From the IMG/VR virus record IMGVR_UViG_3300044695_005677, positions 1 through 64,000 of that record: a DNA stretch of 64,000 bases; one strand, given 5' to 3'. The position numbers and the translations under genes were made by a program. The notes below the pieces were generated by a model, which saw nothing but the letters and a program-made list of their open reading frames with translations, searched no databases and was not told where the DNA came from. The first letter of the stretch is position 1, and each line of letters opens with the position of its first letter. Source of the stretch: a virus. Below are positions 18,101-26,490 of this stretch, piece after piece.

Positions 18101-18402
18101 CAACCACGACCTCAACGACAGTTCCTCCTACAACGGCTCCTCCGACGACAGTTCCTCCGACGACAGTTCCTCCTACAACGGCTCCTCCTACAACGGCTCC
18201 TCCGACGACTGCTCCTCCGACGACTGCTCCTCCTACAACGGCTCCTCCTACAACGGCTCCTCCTACAACGGCTCCTCCGACGACTGCTCCTCCGACGACT
18301 GCTCCTCCGACGACTGCTCCTCCGACGACTGCTCCTCCGACGACTGCTCCTCCGACGACTGCTCCTCCGACGACTGCTCCTCCTACAACTCCTCCACCGT
18401 AA
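15127..18402 (+). CDS. Giant fibre, N-terminal part, ending in PPTTA repeats
   Basis: This 1091-aa protein has an N-terminal phage-specific region (1-430), then Ig-like/choice-of-anchor (ASPM-SPD-2-Hydin type) domains (about 550-800), then Delta-60 repeats with units such as QPDGKIVVGGGF and IARLNSDGTIDAGF (about 810-975). The last Delta-60 unit is cut after DGRVAVVGNWSD and replaced by an oligo-Thr run plus 18 PPTT(A/V) repeats to the stop. The 19948-23070 product resumes in the middle of the same kind of unit, which suggests an originally single protein split by the two intervening genes. Probably a virion adhesin. Confidence 0.7.
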   Translation: MATANSAPNLLPSQRSPFTPLSTDVFVVENFNVVQSPNDSIPAYGTPHDTLSKLKSWPNHKFCLQTQPDEKGNYQRWYVADQATQNLYNWEISDSGPWPAINQTFIIPRADYRALPANPSTTYPAPPNPPLNTTDYEITATQEQRIGEPKLDSLYVSVQVTREKVSTINTAYAVDLDTNTVQATQTQKVAAGTQASGVAADGTYSNVAVQNSLWSVKTTQKAAGLAGKSVNGVSTRILYYRDNYTWPRVLNYINIQAIQSDPRNIYSPISSFSWSPVWLADAFDGPCDYTLVERWTLAKPVFGGDPNWNTGTVWAASTAYAVDAYVTRVVGDSPTYYRCITAHTSGGSFNASYWTQVSPLIPQETPMLKTEIVFNGANLRISIPACLHERYNLWDTQFSQTYPATNPTRWPATVLSRVTVVPDQGGYLTRMFYVKSPSTAGNPTDISLSLTAEAATGFTLSGVVAATVPTGTMYLSIATDPNFGGGFLGTYSSLAIGSHTQSLVANAPPTSTTTAVTGATRGVTYYAKLVCVPTNPALPSVTSNLCIAFTDPQPELLVSTTGGDNLVSGAPVSSASTANAVSVGGQSTLDLRLTNIGLESLSGFSTTKTSGVAEDAAMFTVQQFPASIAPSNSAEWSIYFKPTSPGYKSATITITSNASTTYDLNVAGTGVAADIQVEQPENTILVNGANTINFGTVTTGTADKTFWIRNVGNDSVPLRDLAVSVSGTNASDYTPSALSVTELDSGTYTMFTVTFDPVSEETASSTRTATLSIASTDTDENPFTVNLTGVSQNPTAPGAVDLTWDGNANGTVYGIAHQADGQAILVGVFTQIGATARNRIARVDASTGAVDATFNPNADAAVNCALVQPDGKIVVGGGFANIVATARNYIARLNSDGTIDAGFDPDADGAVRCMALQADGSIIVGGDFANIGGGAKAWLARIDSSGVLDASFTSEIDTVTSPGQVYGVTLLEDGRVAVVGNWSDTGNTTTTTTTTSTTVPPTTAPPTTVPPTTVPPTTAPPTTAPPTTAPPTTAPPTTAPPTTAPPTTAPPTTAPPTTAPPTTAPPTTAPPTTAPPTTAPPTTAPPTTPPP
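18121..18390 (+). repeat. 18 x 15-bp repeat encoding PPTT(A/V)
   Basis: Eighteen 15-bp units encode the pentapeptide, using mainly two synonymous spellings (gct-cct-cct-aca-acg and gct-cct-ccg-acg-act). Interleaved spellings indicate repeated unequal recombination or slippage. The product is a rigid, Thr/Pro-rich stalk, a common target of O-glycosylation; two glycosyltransferase genes follow directly. Confidence 0.9.
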
Positions 18403-19124
18403 TGAGTCTGCCTAAAGTTAGCTGTATCTGCCCTACTTTCGCACGATACCATCTGCTGAATGAGTCGGTAGAAAGTTTTCTTCGGCAGGATTACTCAGGA
18501 GAGTTAGAACTCATAGTTCTGAATGATTTTGCCCCCCAAACACTACATTTCACCCACCCAAGAGTAAAAGTCGTAAATGTCGAAAGTCGTTTTCCAACAC
18601 TAGGAGAAAAAAGGGATGCAGCCTACCGACTCGCCACAGGTGATGTGTTTATCACTTGGGGGGATGATGACATCCATCTTCCACACCGAGTCAGCCGAAT
18701 GGTGTCGTTCTTGGGGGAAGACCCAATGGCTTTTGAAGGATGGTTTTATGTGATACACGAAAATGGTATTTACTTAGAAAGACGCTCCACAGCGGGAGCG
18801 CATGTAATTACCTCAGAGGCGTATGCAACTTTGGGAGGCATACCTGCGCTGGATAAAGGTGAAGACGTGGCATTCAACGATCTCGCTCAAAAACATTTCA
18901 GCAGCATACGTGTATGCAAAAATGCTCCAGCCTTTATCTACCGATGGCATGGGACAAATCGTTTGCACGTATCAGGAACGGGATCAAAAGACCCCTATAA
19001 AGCAGTTTATGATAGAGCGATTGAGCTTGTGTCAGCAGGTAAGGAGCCTCAAGGCAGTTTACAGATCAAACCAGAATGGGTAGATAATTACTCAGAGATA
19101 GTGAAAGGTGCAAAACTCCGATGA
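18402..19124 (+). CDS. GT2-family glycosyltransferase
   Basis: This 240-aa GT-A enzyme begins MSLPKVSCICPTFARYHLLN, with LELIVLND at about residue 36 and the metal-binding WGDDDIHLPHRV at about 85. It transfers a sugar from a nucleotide donor. The ATG overlaps the previous TAA (TAATG). A long in-frame extension upstream is only the PPTTA repeat read in another frame. It lies between the two halves of the Delta-60 fibre, so glycosylation of that fibre is a reasonable guess. Confidence 0.8.
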   Translation: MSLPKVSCICPTFARYHLLNESVESFLRQDYSGELELIVLNDFAPQTLHFTHPRVKVVNVESRFPTLGEKRDAAYRLATGDVFITWGDDDIHLPHRVSRMVSFLGEDPMAFEGWFYVIHENGIYLERRSTAGAHVITSEAYATLGGIPALDKGEDVAFNDLAQKHFSSIRVCKNAPAFIYRWHGTNRLHVSGTGSKDPYKAVYDRAIELVSAGKEPQGSLQIKPEWVDNYSEIVKGAKLR

Positions 19125-19951
19125 AACTCACCATCTCAATGGCGTGCTACGATGACTACGACGGTGTGTTTTTCACCGTCCAGTCGCTTCGTATGCACCA
19201 CAAACTCCCCGCCGATACGGAGTTCTTGGTGCTCGACAACAGCCCGAAAGGCGACCACTTGGAGGCGACGAAGCACTTCCTGACAGCAGTCCCAAACAGC
19301 CGATGGATTCACGTCGAGGATCGTCAAAGCAGCTTCGTCAAATACGACGCTTTCAAGCACGCAACAGGCGATGTCGTCCTCGGGCTAGACTGCCATGTGC
19401 TGCTTGAGACAGGTTTCATCGACAGACTCTTGGAGTGGTGGGGAGCAAACCAAGGATCGAAGAACCAACTCACAGGCCCGCTCGTCTACAACTGCCTGAA
19501 GTCCCGCTCAACCCACATGGAGCCTGCTTGGCGTGGTCAAGATTTTGGCACTTGGGGAACAGATGCAGTTGGAGTCAAAGGCACTGAGCCTTTTGAAATT
19601 CCTATGCAGGGGATGGGCTGCTTCTCCTTCTGGCGAGAACATTTCCCCGCAAACCTACCTGATTTCCAAGGTTTCGGGGCCGAAGAGTGGTTCTTTGCCG
19701 AGAAGGTGAGGAAGCAAGGCGGAAAGGTTCTCTGCCACCCCGCAATGGGTTGGATGCACCGATTCTGCTGGCCGAAACGCTCCTATCCAAGCTGCAATGA
19801 CGCACGGGTGATGAACTACTACCGAGGCTGGCTTCACCTCTACAAGTATCTCGACCATCCGATGATCCGAGTGATGACCCAGCACTGGCTTACTGTCATG
19901 CCGCAGAGCAAACTAGACGAACTGATTCAAAAGGCTATATTACCCGCATGA
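19121..19951 (+). CDS. GT2-like glycosyltransferase
   Basis: This 276-aa GT-A-type protein begins MKLTISMACYDDYDGVFFTV, with FLVLDNSPKGD near 35 and GLDCHVLLETGFIDRL near 83, where DCH replaces the usual DxD. FGAEEWFFAEKVRKQGG (about 187) fits the acceptor-side motif of GT2 enzymes. It overlaps both neighbours by 4 nt and works in the same operon as the preceding glycosyltransferase. Confidence 0.75.
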   Translation: MKLTISMACYDDYDGVFFTVQSLRMHHKLPADTEFLVLDNSPKGDHLEATKHFLTAVPNSRWIHVEDRQSSFVKYDAFKHATGDVVLGLDCHVLLETGFIDRLLEWWGANQGSKNQLTGPLVYNCLKSRSTHMEPAWRGQDFGTWGTDAVGVKGTEPFEIPMQGMGCFSFWREHFPANLPDFQGFGAEEWFFAEKVRKQGGKVLCHPAMGWMHRFCWPKRSYPSCNDARVMNYYRGWLHLYKYLDHPMIRVMTQHWLTVMPQSKLDELIQKAILPA

Positions 19952-22900
19952 TTCCTGACCGCATCGCCATTCTCAATTCTGACGGGACAACTGACACGTC
20001 TTTTGCCGTAGGGGCAGGCTTGGACAGTGTGGGCTACGCCGTTACAGCCTTGCCCTCAGGAGAGATTGTAGCCGGAGGACAGTTCAGCTTCATCAGCGGA
20101 GCGGTGAGATCAAAACTCGCAGTCCTCAACGCCGATGGTACGCTGGTGCCAGATGTGCCGACACCGTCAGCCGTCGTATACACTGCGAACCTTCAGACAG
20201 ATGGTAGCGTTGTTTTCGGGGGCGACTTCACCACTGTTAGCGGGACGACACGCAACCGACTCGCCCGACTTCTACCTGACCTGACACTGGAAGCAGCCTT
20301 CAACCCGAACGTCAATGGGGTTGTCCGAGCTTTGGCTTTGCAGCCTGATGGGAGGATTCTGGCAGGGGGTCAGTTCAGCACAGTTGGCAGCACCACACGC
20401 AACAATGTCGCACGACTCTACAACGGCACCGCAGCCAACAGCCTCTACGCCGTTAATGCCGACCTCATCAAGTGGGACAGGACAGGCACCAGTGAGGAGA
20501 CTCAACGAGTCGAGTTTGAGATCGACACGGGTTCGGGTTATGGCCCGTTAGCTGGGGTCATCTCCCGCACGTCATCAGGTTGGCAGATTATACCGACAGT
20601 CTCTCTGTCCGGCTCCACAAACGACCTGAGAGCAACAGCTTTCCCATCAGACTCACACAGTGAAGGTATCCAGCAAGCTACAGCCTCCGCCCCCATCCTC
20701 CCAGAGATCGAAGTTGAGATTGACGGAGTGATCCTGACTTCAGGAGTTGGCACGATCTACTTCCCAAGCACTCAGGTAGGCTCAAACTCGTCTAAGACGG
20801 TAACTGTCAGGAACATTGGCCTTGCCAGCCTGACGCTTGACGCGACCCCTGTGACCTTCTCTCCGACAGGGCAATATGATGTGGTAACACAACCTTCTTC
20901 CCCAGTTTTGTCGGGGCAGTCAGTGACATTCACCATTGATCTGACTCCAACGTCCGCAGGGACGAAGACAACCACGATGACGATTCATTCCGATGATGCC
21001 GATGAAGCCAGCTTCACTGTCGCTCTTTCAGGTGTCGCTACCCCCGGCCAAGGGTCACAGGATTCGTCGTGGCAACCCGGAGTCTCTTCATTCGTGTACG
21101 CCTTATCCCAGAGGACAACTGGAATTACAGGCATTGGCGGTAGCTTCACCTCCGTAGGAACACAGACCCGAAATCGCTATGCCTTCGTTGATTCGCTTGG
21201 AGCAGTTCAAGCACAGTCAGGAGCGGGGGTGAATAACAACGTGATGTGCATGGCGCAACTGCCTGATGGGAAGGCACTTATTGGTGGAGACTTCACAACG
21301 CAGTACATTCGCAGACTCAACGCAGACGGGTCGATTGATGGCACCTTTACGTTGACCACCAATGGTGCGGTTCGGTGCATGTCCTTGCAGGCTGACGGTT
21401 CTGTGCTGATCGGGGGAAACTTTAGCACCGTCACGCTAGGGGCAGTAAACGTGCGTCAGCGAATCGCTAAAATTGACTTCTCTTCAACAGGGGTTGCTTC
21501 GGTGAACGCTTTTTCCTGCCCGTGCAACGCCTCAGTAGTGTCCACTCTGCTAACCCAAACAGACGGCAAGATAATTGTGGTAGGGGACTTCACAGCTATC
21601 GCGGGATCAACGCAGTACTACGTAGCTCGGCTAAATGCAGATGGGTCTATTGACAGCGCTTTTGCAGCTAACATCACAGGTAAAGCGTGGGTGGCAGCTT
21701 TGGATGCTTCAGGAAGAGTACTGTTAGGCGGAGGCGTGTTATACATCGCAGGAGCAGATAAGCGCGGAGTCGTACGCCTGACTTCAGCGGGTGCGCTTGA
21801 TGGGACATTTACCCTTGTAGCTTCAAGTGCTGACACCCTCATCCCTCAGACAGACGGGACTTTGGTTATCGGCTCTACCACGGCGTACCCCGCAAGCACC
21901 TCGCGAGTCGAACGTGTGACTTCAGCGGGTGCAAACGACACCACGTTCATAGCAGCAGCAACTGGGAATGTGTTTGCGCTGTGCATTCAGGAAGACGGTT
22001 CCGCGTTAGTCGGAGGTGAGTTCCAGCTAGCTGGTGGGCCTGTGACTTACGCAGCCAAGCTCATCAACGGCACAGGGGCTAGCACCCTGTCTGTCGTCAG
22101 CCAAACAGCCGTTCAGTGGCTCAGAGGTGGCACGCTTCCTGAGACTCAGGTTGTCGTGTTCGACCTTAGCCAAGATGGTGGAACGACATGGGCACGTCTC
22201 GGACAAGGCACACGTATTTCAGGCGGGTGGACTCTGACAGGCATCTCTCTCCCTACAGGGGGGTTGCTCAGAGCAAGAGCATACGTCCAATGCGGGTATA
22301 TCGGCGGTTCAGTATCCATTCAGGAGGATCAACTCACCTTCTCAGGTGTGCTTGCCCCCGACCTGATGCTCCAAGTTGCCGACGGCTCCTCTATTCCCGC
22401 AGATGGACTAACAGGATATTTCCCTGTGTCAGACGATGGATCAACTCGATACTTTACCGCAATCGGTGGAGCTTTTATCGACATTCTTGTCAAGCTGACC
22501 AACGCAGGCACGGCAACGCTCTCAAGCATTGCAGCGACGCTCACAGGATGGTCAACTGAGTTCTCCATCGCAAGTTCCCCACCAACCAGTCTTTCAGCGG
22601 GAAACTCGGACACGATGGTTGTTCGTTTCTCTCCTGCCACTGGAGCAAAGGGCTATCGGAACCCGACTCTTAACATCGCGTCCAATAATCCCGGAACCAA
22701 AAGCACCTACACGATTCAGGTCAACACAGCAGCCGTAGCTGTGCCTGCTGCAACCACTGGGGTCGCAAGTGCAATCGGGGGAGGCTCCGCTACACTTGCG
22801 GGAACCTTTACGCCAAACCACATCGCGGCTACCTGCTATTTCCAATACAAGCTAGTGGCTTCCTCGACATGGCTCACATCCAGCACGAACACCGTAGCAG

Positions 22901-23070
22901 GATTTAGTCCGACCCCCTCAACCAAAGTTATCTCTGGGCTTACCGTTGGGCAGAATTACCACTTCCGCGCAGTTGTGTACAACTCCATCAACACGATCAC
23001 TTCCATCCCGACTACAGGAACGACAAGCACCGATCCTTGGATTGGGGCAGTCGTTGCCTTCACCGCTTAA
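19948..23070 (+). CDS. Giant fibre, C-terminal part (Delta-60 and Ig-like domains)
   Basis: This 1040-aa protein opens inside a Delta-60 unit (IAILNSDGTTDTSF), continues with several units (about 1-170), then an Ig-like/choice-of-anchor domain (about 255-370), a second Delta-60 propeller (about 375-700) and further Ig/FN3-like domains ending at residue 1040. No N-terminal virion-anchor region is present, consistent with its being the distal half of a protein that began in the 15127-18402 gene. The start is an ATGA overlap created at the glycosyltransferase junction. Confidence 0.7.
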   Translation: MIPDRIAILNSDGTTDTSFAVGAGLDSVGYAVTALPSGEIVAGGQFSFISGAVRSKLAVLNADGTLVPDVPTPSAVVYTANLQTDGSVVFGGDFTTVSGTTRNRLARLLPDLTLEAAFNPNVNGVVRALALQPDGRILAGGQFSTVGSTTRNNVARLYNGTAANSLYAVNADLIKWDRTGTSEETQRVEFEIDTGSGYGPLAGVISRTSSGWQIIPTVSLSGSTNDLRATAFPSDSHSEGIQQATASAPILPEIEVEIDGVILTSGVGTIYFPSTQVGSNSSKTVTVRNIGLASLTLDATPVTFSPTGQYDVVTQPSSPVLSGQSVTFTIDLTPTSAGTKTTTMTIHSDDADEASFTVALSGVATPGQGSQDSSWQPGVSSFVYALSQRTTGITGIGGSFTSVGTQTRNRYAFVDSLGAVQAQSGAGVNNNVMCMAQLPDGKALIGGDFTTQYIRRLNADGSIDGTFTLTTNGAVRCMSLQADGSVLIGGNFSTVTLGAVNVRQRIAKIDFSSTGVASVNAFSCPCNASVVSTLLTQTDGKIIVVGDFTAIAGSTQYYVARLNADGSIDSAFAANITGKAWVAALDASGRVLLGGGVLYIAGADKRGVVRLTSAGALDGTFTLVASSADTLIPQTDGTLVIGSTTAYPASTSRVERVTSAGANDTTFIAAATGNVFALCIQEDGSALVGGEFQLAGGPVTYAAKLINGTGASTLSVVSQTAVQWLRGGTLPETQVVVFDLSQDGGTTWARLGQGTRISGGWTLTGISLPTGGLLRARAYVQCGYIGGSVSIQEDQLTFSGVLAPDLMLQVADGSSIPADGLTGYFPVSDDGSTRYFTAIGGAFIDILVKLTNAGTATLSSIAATLTGWSTEFSIASSPPTSLSAGNSDTMVVRFSPATGAKGYRNPTLNIASNNPGTKSTYTIQVNTAAVAVPAATTGVASAIGGGSATLAGTFTPNHIAATCYFQYKLVASSTWLTSSTNTVAGFSPTPSTKVISGLTVGQNYHFRAVVYNSINTITSIPTTGTTSTDPWIGAVVAFTA

Positions 23071-23076
23071 CCCATC

Positions 23077-23274
23077 ATGCCCGATGTCGATCCCGAAGCC
23101 GAAGACCGAGTTGCCACTCTCCAAGGAGAGAATGGCGATGACGCACAGTTCTTGGCTACGCGAGATCGAACAAAGGAGGTCATTGATCAGCGGTTTGATC
23201 TGTATCGCTTCATCTCAGGCGAAGGGGCAACCGTTCACAACTGCCAAGAATCCCTGATCTCTTCCTCCGAATGA
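23077..23274 (+). CDS. Small hypothetical protein
   Basis: This 65-aa acidic helical protein begins MPDVDPEAEDRVATLQGEN. It starts 6 nt after the fibre stop and overlaps the next gene by 4 nt. No known family; the operon context suggests a virion or fibre accessory role. Confidence 0.5.
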   Translation: MPDVDPEAEDRVATLQGENGDDAQFLATRDRTKEVIDQRFDLYRFISGEGATVHNCQESLISSSE

Positions 23275-23456
23275 TCCCGCAAGAAACTTGGGAAGCCATG
23301 TCCCCTGAGCAACAAGCAGGAGCTTGGTGGGCGGAGTTAGATGGGATGCTCACTGCGGCTTTGGATGACGTGGTGTATCAGGCGGATAACGAGGACACCA
23401 TCGTTCTCTCCGGCCTGACTTTTATCGTTGGAACCCGTGTTGCTGTGACCCCATGA
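23271..23456 (+). CDS. Small hypothetical protein
   Basis: This 61-aa protein starts MIPQETWEAMSPEQQAGAWW and has a helical N-terminus and a short beta C-terminus (VLSGLTFIVGTRVAV). It is coupled by ATGA overlaps at both ends. Function unknown. Confidence 0.5.
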   Translation: MIPQETWEAMSPEQQAGAWWAELDGMLTAALDDVVYQADNEDTIVLSGLTFIVGTRVAVTP

Positions 23457-24016
23457 CCTACGATCAATACCAGCAAATCTACAACGCAGCAAAGGCTCAG
23501 ATCGCAGATCGAGTCAGCAAACTCCAGCCTAGAGCGGGCAATAATGCCAGTGTCAACGGTATGGGTATATCCATCGAAGTAGGGGGTGCAGAAGAAGCTG
23601 CTGCGGAAGAGACTTGGCGGTATGTTCTACTTGGGCGAGTTGTTGGGAGCACTACCATTAGTGGAGCCTTTGACGTGGGGCCGGAGAATGCCGCAGTTGT
23701 CTTCCGAGACGGGTTTGTTTCCAGCACCTCATTTTGGCAGGAGACACAACTGGAGCAAAGCGAGACGTATTCCCGCAACTACACCCTCTTTTTGACTTCA
23801 GCCTCCGTGAACGAAGATAGCAGCGAAGGAGACTTCAAGTTTCCCACCAAAGTGACTCTTGAGCTTTACCCGACAGACGAAGACGGGCTTCCGCTCGACC
23901 CTGTGGCTGAATATGATTTTTACGTGGGCTACGATGGAGACTCCCGTGCCTTTATTGCCCCAGCCCCAGACACCATCTACGGATTGCGAATCAAGACCAT
24001 CGAGCGCACAGCATGA
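23453..24016 (+). CDS. Hypothetical beta-rich protein
   Basis: This 187-aa protein has a helical first 25 residues and a beta-rich remainder with DVGPENAAVVFRDGF and VTLELYPTDEDGLPLDPV. It is the last gene before a promoter and appears to end the fibre operon. Possibly a small virion protein; no motif supports more. Confidence 0.5.
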   Translation: MTYDQYQQIYNAAKAQIADRVSKLQPRAGNNASVNGMGISIEVGGAEEAAAEETWRYVLLGRVVGSTTISGAFDVGPENAAVVFRDGFVSSTSFWQETQLEQSETYSRNYTLFLTSASVNEDSSEGDFKFPTKVTLELYPTDEDGLPLDPVAEYDFYVGYDGDSRAFIAPAPDTIYGLRIKTIERTA

Positions 24017-24020
24017 ACCT

Positions 24021-24049
24021 TTGACATAAGGCCCATCGTCAAGTAAAAT
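24021..24049 (+). promoter_or_regulatory. Near-consensus promoter, almost leaderless
   Basis: TTGACA (24021-24026), a 17-nt spacer and TAAAAT (24044-24049). Only 10 nt separate the -10 box from the ATG at 24060, so transcription should start about 4 nt before the coding region or at it. It drives the 24060-37418 group. Confidence 0.8.
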
Positions 24050-24059
24050 CCTCCTTATT

Positions 24060-25547
24060 ATGGCTACTGCTAAACCCTTCTCGCGTAACGGTAATCTCCT
24101 TGCCCCTCCTCCGCCTACTAGGGGGAAAAAGATTATGGGAGTCAGTGCGGGACCAAATAAGTTCCAAGAAGCTGGGCGTAACCTTGAAGAGGCTGGGTTT
24201 AAAGTCCAAAATGGCCAGCTTACCCCGACCCAAGACTACGGGGCAATGACGGGCCTTGCCTCTGAGCAAAGGAATTCTCTGTCCCTCGGGTCCAAGCCGG
24301 GCAGTGTCTCCACGCTCGGTAGCCCGATGAACTCGATGTATGCGGCGAACCCGGGGTTTTTCCAACGTAGTGGCGGCGGTGGTGCCGCTGCTGTATCTCC
24401 CGAAGTCGCCCGAGCACAGAATATCGCCGCAGCTAAGAAAGCGGGAACCTTTGATATCATTCGGGACCAATACAATGCAAAGGGCGGTGCCCAGATGAAC
24501 GAGCTTGGGACAATCGGAGCGGCGGCTGCTGCTGCTGCTCCTGCGGCTACGGCTGAAAGCGTTGCCGCCCAACGTGCCAGCATACAAGGTGCTGCTGCTC
24601 CTGATATTCCTGCTGCTCCTGCGGCGGAAACTGGCGGATATGAGTATGACCCAAATGCCGAAGCGGTGAATACGCTAGCAGACTACAGCAAAGGAGCGAC
24701 AAACGCGGAGATGGCGGCTGGACCAAAACCTGCTACTCCTGCGGCTGCTGCTCCAGTCGTTCCTGCTCCTGCTCCAGCTGCTCCGGCTGCTCCTTCCCAG
24801 ATGGACCTAAACCGTCAGGCTCTTGAGCAGGGCGCTGCGGGCATCCGTTTACGGCGTGAAGCCTTGGGCCAGATGCCCCAGTCAATTACTTCGGATAGAG
24901 GCTACAAAGTAGTTACTGATGCCAAGGGTAATATCGTCGGCACAAATGCTCCTGTTGCCCCTGTATCGAGTGCTGTTGGTGGTTTTGCTGACCAGCGTGC
25001 TGCTTTCAATATGGGTAAAGGCACATCCGCTGAAAAAGCCGCCCTTGGCCCAAATATCCGTAGCGCAGCCCTTGCCGAGCTATCTAGGCCAGCGCCAAAA
25101 CCGATGGCTGCAACTGCGCCAAATGCGGGCGCACAGATGGGTCCGCCTCTTCAGGGATCGGCACAGATGGGTCCGCCTCTTCAGGGATCGGCACAGATGG
25201 GTCCGCCTCTTCAGGGATCGGCACAGATGGGTCCACCTAGTGTGCCTAACAAGCCTATTCTATCTACCTCTGCTCCTCCCAAGATGTTTGAGTCCGCGAC
25301 AACTAATAGGTTTGATCTTGTTGGGCCACCGTCAAATATGTCTCGCCCAATCCAAGGGCCACCCAATGCGGCTGCGACTACTCCTTATGAGCGCATGCAG
25401 AAGACTACCCTTGGTCCGGCAAAACCGAATGGGCCTATTCTATCTACCTCTGCTCCTCCCAAAATGATGGCGGCGGCTCCTGCATCTATTCCGACTAAGG
25501 ACGATATCACCAAACAACGTGCTTCTCTTGCCTCCACTAAACGCTAA
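24060..25547 (+). CDS. Ala/Pro-rich repeat protein, probable virion protein
   Basis: This 495-aa protein has long Ala/Pro low-complexity stretches, three perfect copies of AQMGPPLQGS plus a partial one (about residues 358-392), and a duplicated PILSTSAPPKM motif. Mostly disordered. It heads the operon that ends with the polyvalent protein, so it may be an internal or ejected virion protein. No catalytic motif is visible. Confidence 0.55.
   Translation: MATAKPFSRNGNLLAPPPPTRGKKIMGVSAGPNKFQEAGRNLEEAGFKVQNGQLTPTQDYGAMTGLASEQRNSLSLGSKPGSVSTLGSPMNSMYAANPGFFQRSGGGGAAAVSPEVARAQNIAAAKKAGTFDIIRDQYNAKGGAQMNELGTIGAAAAAAAPAATAESVAAQRASIQGAAAPDIPAAPAAETGGYEYDPNAEAVNTLADYSKGATNAEMAAGPKPATPAAAAPVVPAPAPAAPAAPSQMDLNRQALEQGAAGIRLRREALGQMPQSITSDRGYKVVTDAKGNIVGTNAPVAPVSSAVGGFADQRAAFNMGKGTSAEKAALGPNIRSAALAELSRPAPKPMAATAPNAGAQMGPPLQGSAQMGPPLQGSAQMGPPLQGSAQMGPPSVPNKPILSTSAPPKMFESATTNRFDLVGPPSNMSRPIQGPPNAAATTPYERMQKTTLGPAKPNGPILSTSAPPKMMAAAPASIPTKDDITKQRASLASTKR
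25131..25234 (+). repeat. 30-bp tandem repeat within a coding region
   Basis: Three identical 30-bp copies starting gcacagatgggtccgcctct and a 14-bp partial fourth. Sequence identity without synonymous drift indicates a recent duplication. A separate near-identical duplication of about 33 bp lies at about 25252-25284 and 25437-25469. Confidence 0.9.
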
Positions 25548-26488
25548 TGGATACTCGTCTCACCGTCTCCGATTGTCGCAACGCCCTCTACACAGAGGTC
25601 GATGCAACGGACATTAACTCTGCTCTTTTTATCCCTCAACTCAATGAGGTGTGTGAGCGGTTTATCAATTCGGGCAGATGGAAAGGCGTAACCCCAAAAG
25701 TCACTATCCCGTCCCCCACGGGCTTTTTCACTCTCCCACGGTGGTATCAGTCCGTCTTGGTGATGCGTTATCGGAAAGCCCCTTATCCGACCTTTACACC
25801 GTTCTACGAGTTTTCGGAATCGGGACCGGGCGAGATGGACGACACGCGGGCCTTCCCGGGCGTTCTCATCGACCTTGGCGACGGTTTCTGCACCCAGTCG
25901 GACATTGACACTGCTGGGACTCTCCGCATCACTGTAGGCGGTGCAGGAGACGCCGGAAAGACTATCCGACTTTTTGGCGAGGACGCTTCAGGGAATGTGG
26001 TCTACTCGACCGCAGGCGTTCAAGGTATTTCCATCACAACCACCACTACGACAGTGGATACTTCTCAGGTTTTCTCAAAAGTGACAGGTATTCAGGCTCC
26101 GGCGAACATGTTGTCCCCGTGGACGCTAAGTGTGGTCAATGGCGCAACGGTCACGCAGATAGGTCGGTATTACCCAAGCGAGACCCGTCCTACCTACCGA
26201 CGTTACCAAACTGGGACGACCGATGAGGCGATTCAGACCATCTGCTATCGCAGGTTTATTCCGTTGGTGGCGGAGACGGACTGGGTCATGCCGGGCAATT
26301 TGAGTGCGCTCCGTTACGGTCTTAAGGCTCTTGCCTTTGAACGTGCAGGGCAACTTGACTTGGCACAGGCGTCTCTTACTACTGCCATTTCCTACCTTAA
26401 TCAGGAGGCAAAAGCATCCAGAGGTGGAGCTATTCCTTCTCTCAACATTCATTCAGAGTTCTCTAGAGGAGTCCATATCGGAGCGTAA
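25547..26488 (+). CDS. Head-tail/tubular-type structural protein
   Basis: This 313-aa protein has an N-terminal helix LNEVCERFINSGRWKG followed by beta-rich sequence including LPRWYQSVLVMRY, and RRFIPLVAETDWVMPGNLSALRYGLKAL in the last third. I recognise this layout from a podovirus family thought to be neck or tail-tube components. It overlaps the upstream stop. The role is by analogy only. Confidence 0.5.
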   Translation: MDTRLTVSDCRNALYTEVDATDINSALFIPQLNEVCERFINSGRWKGVTPKVTIPSPTGFFTLPRWYQSVLVMRYRKAPYPTFTPFYEFSESGPGEMDDTRAFPGVLIDLGDGFCTQSDIDTAGTLRITVGGAGDAGKTIRLFGEDASGNVVYSTAGVQGISITTTTTTVDTSQVFSKVTGIQAPANMLSPWTLSVVNGATVTQIGRYYPSETRPTYRRYQTGTTDEAIQTICYRRFIPLVAETDWVMPGNLSALRYGLKALAFERAGQLDLAQASLTTAISYLNQEAKASRGGAIPSLNIHSEFSRGVHIGA

Positions 26489-26490
26489 AT

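Noticed and set aside
18069-18401. Upstream extension of the glycosyltransferase (Ser/Asp/Asn-rich, YNGSSDD repeats)
   Set aside because: It is the PPTTA repeat DNA read in another frame; the glycosyltransferase has a good ATG at 18402 overlapping the fibre stop.
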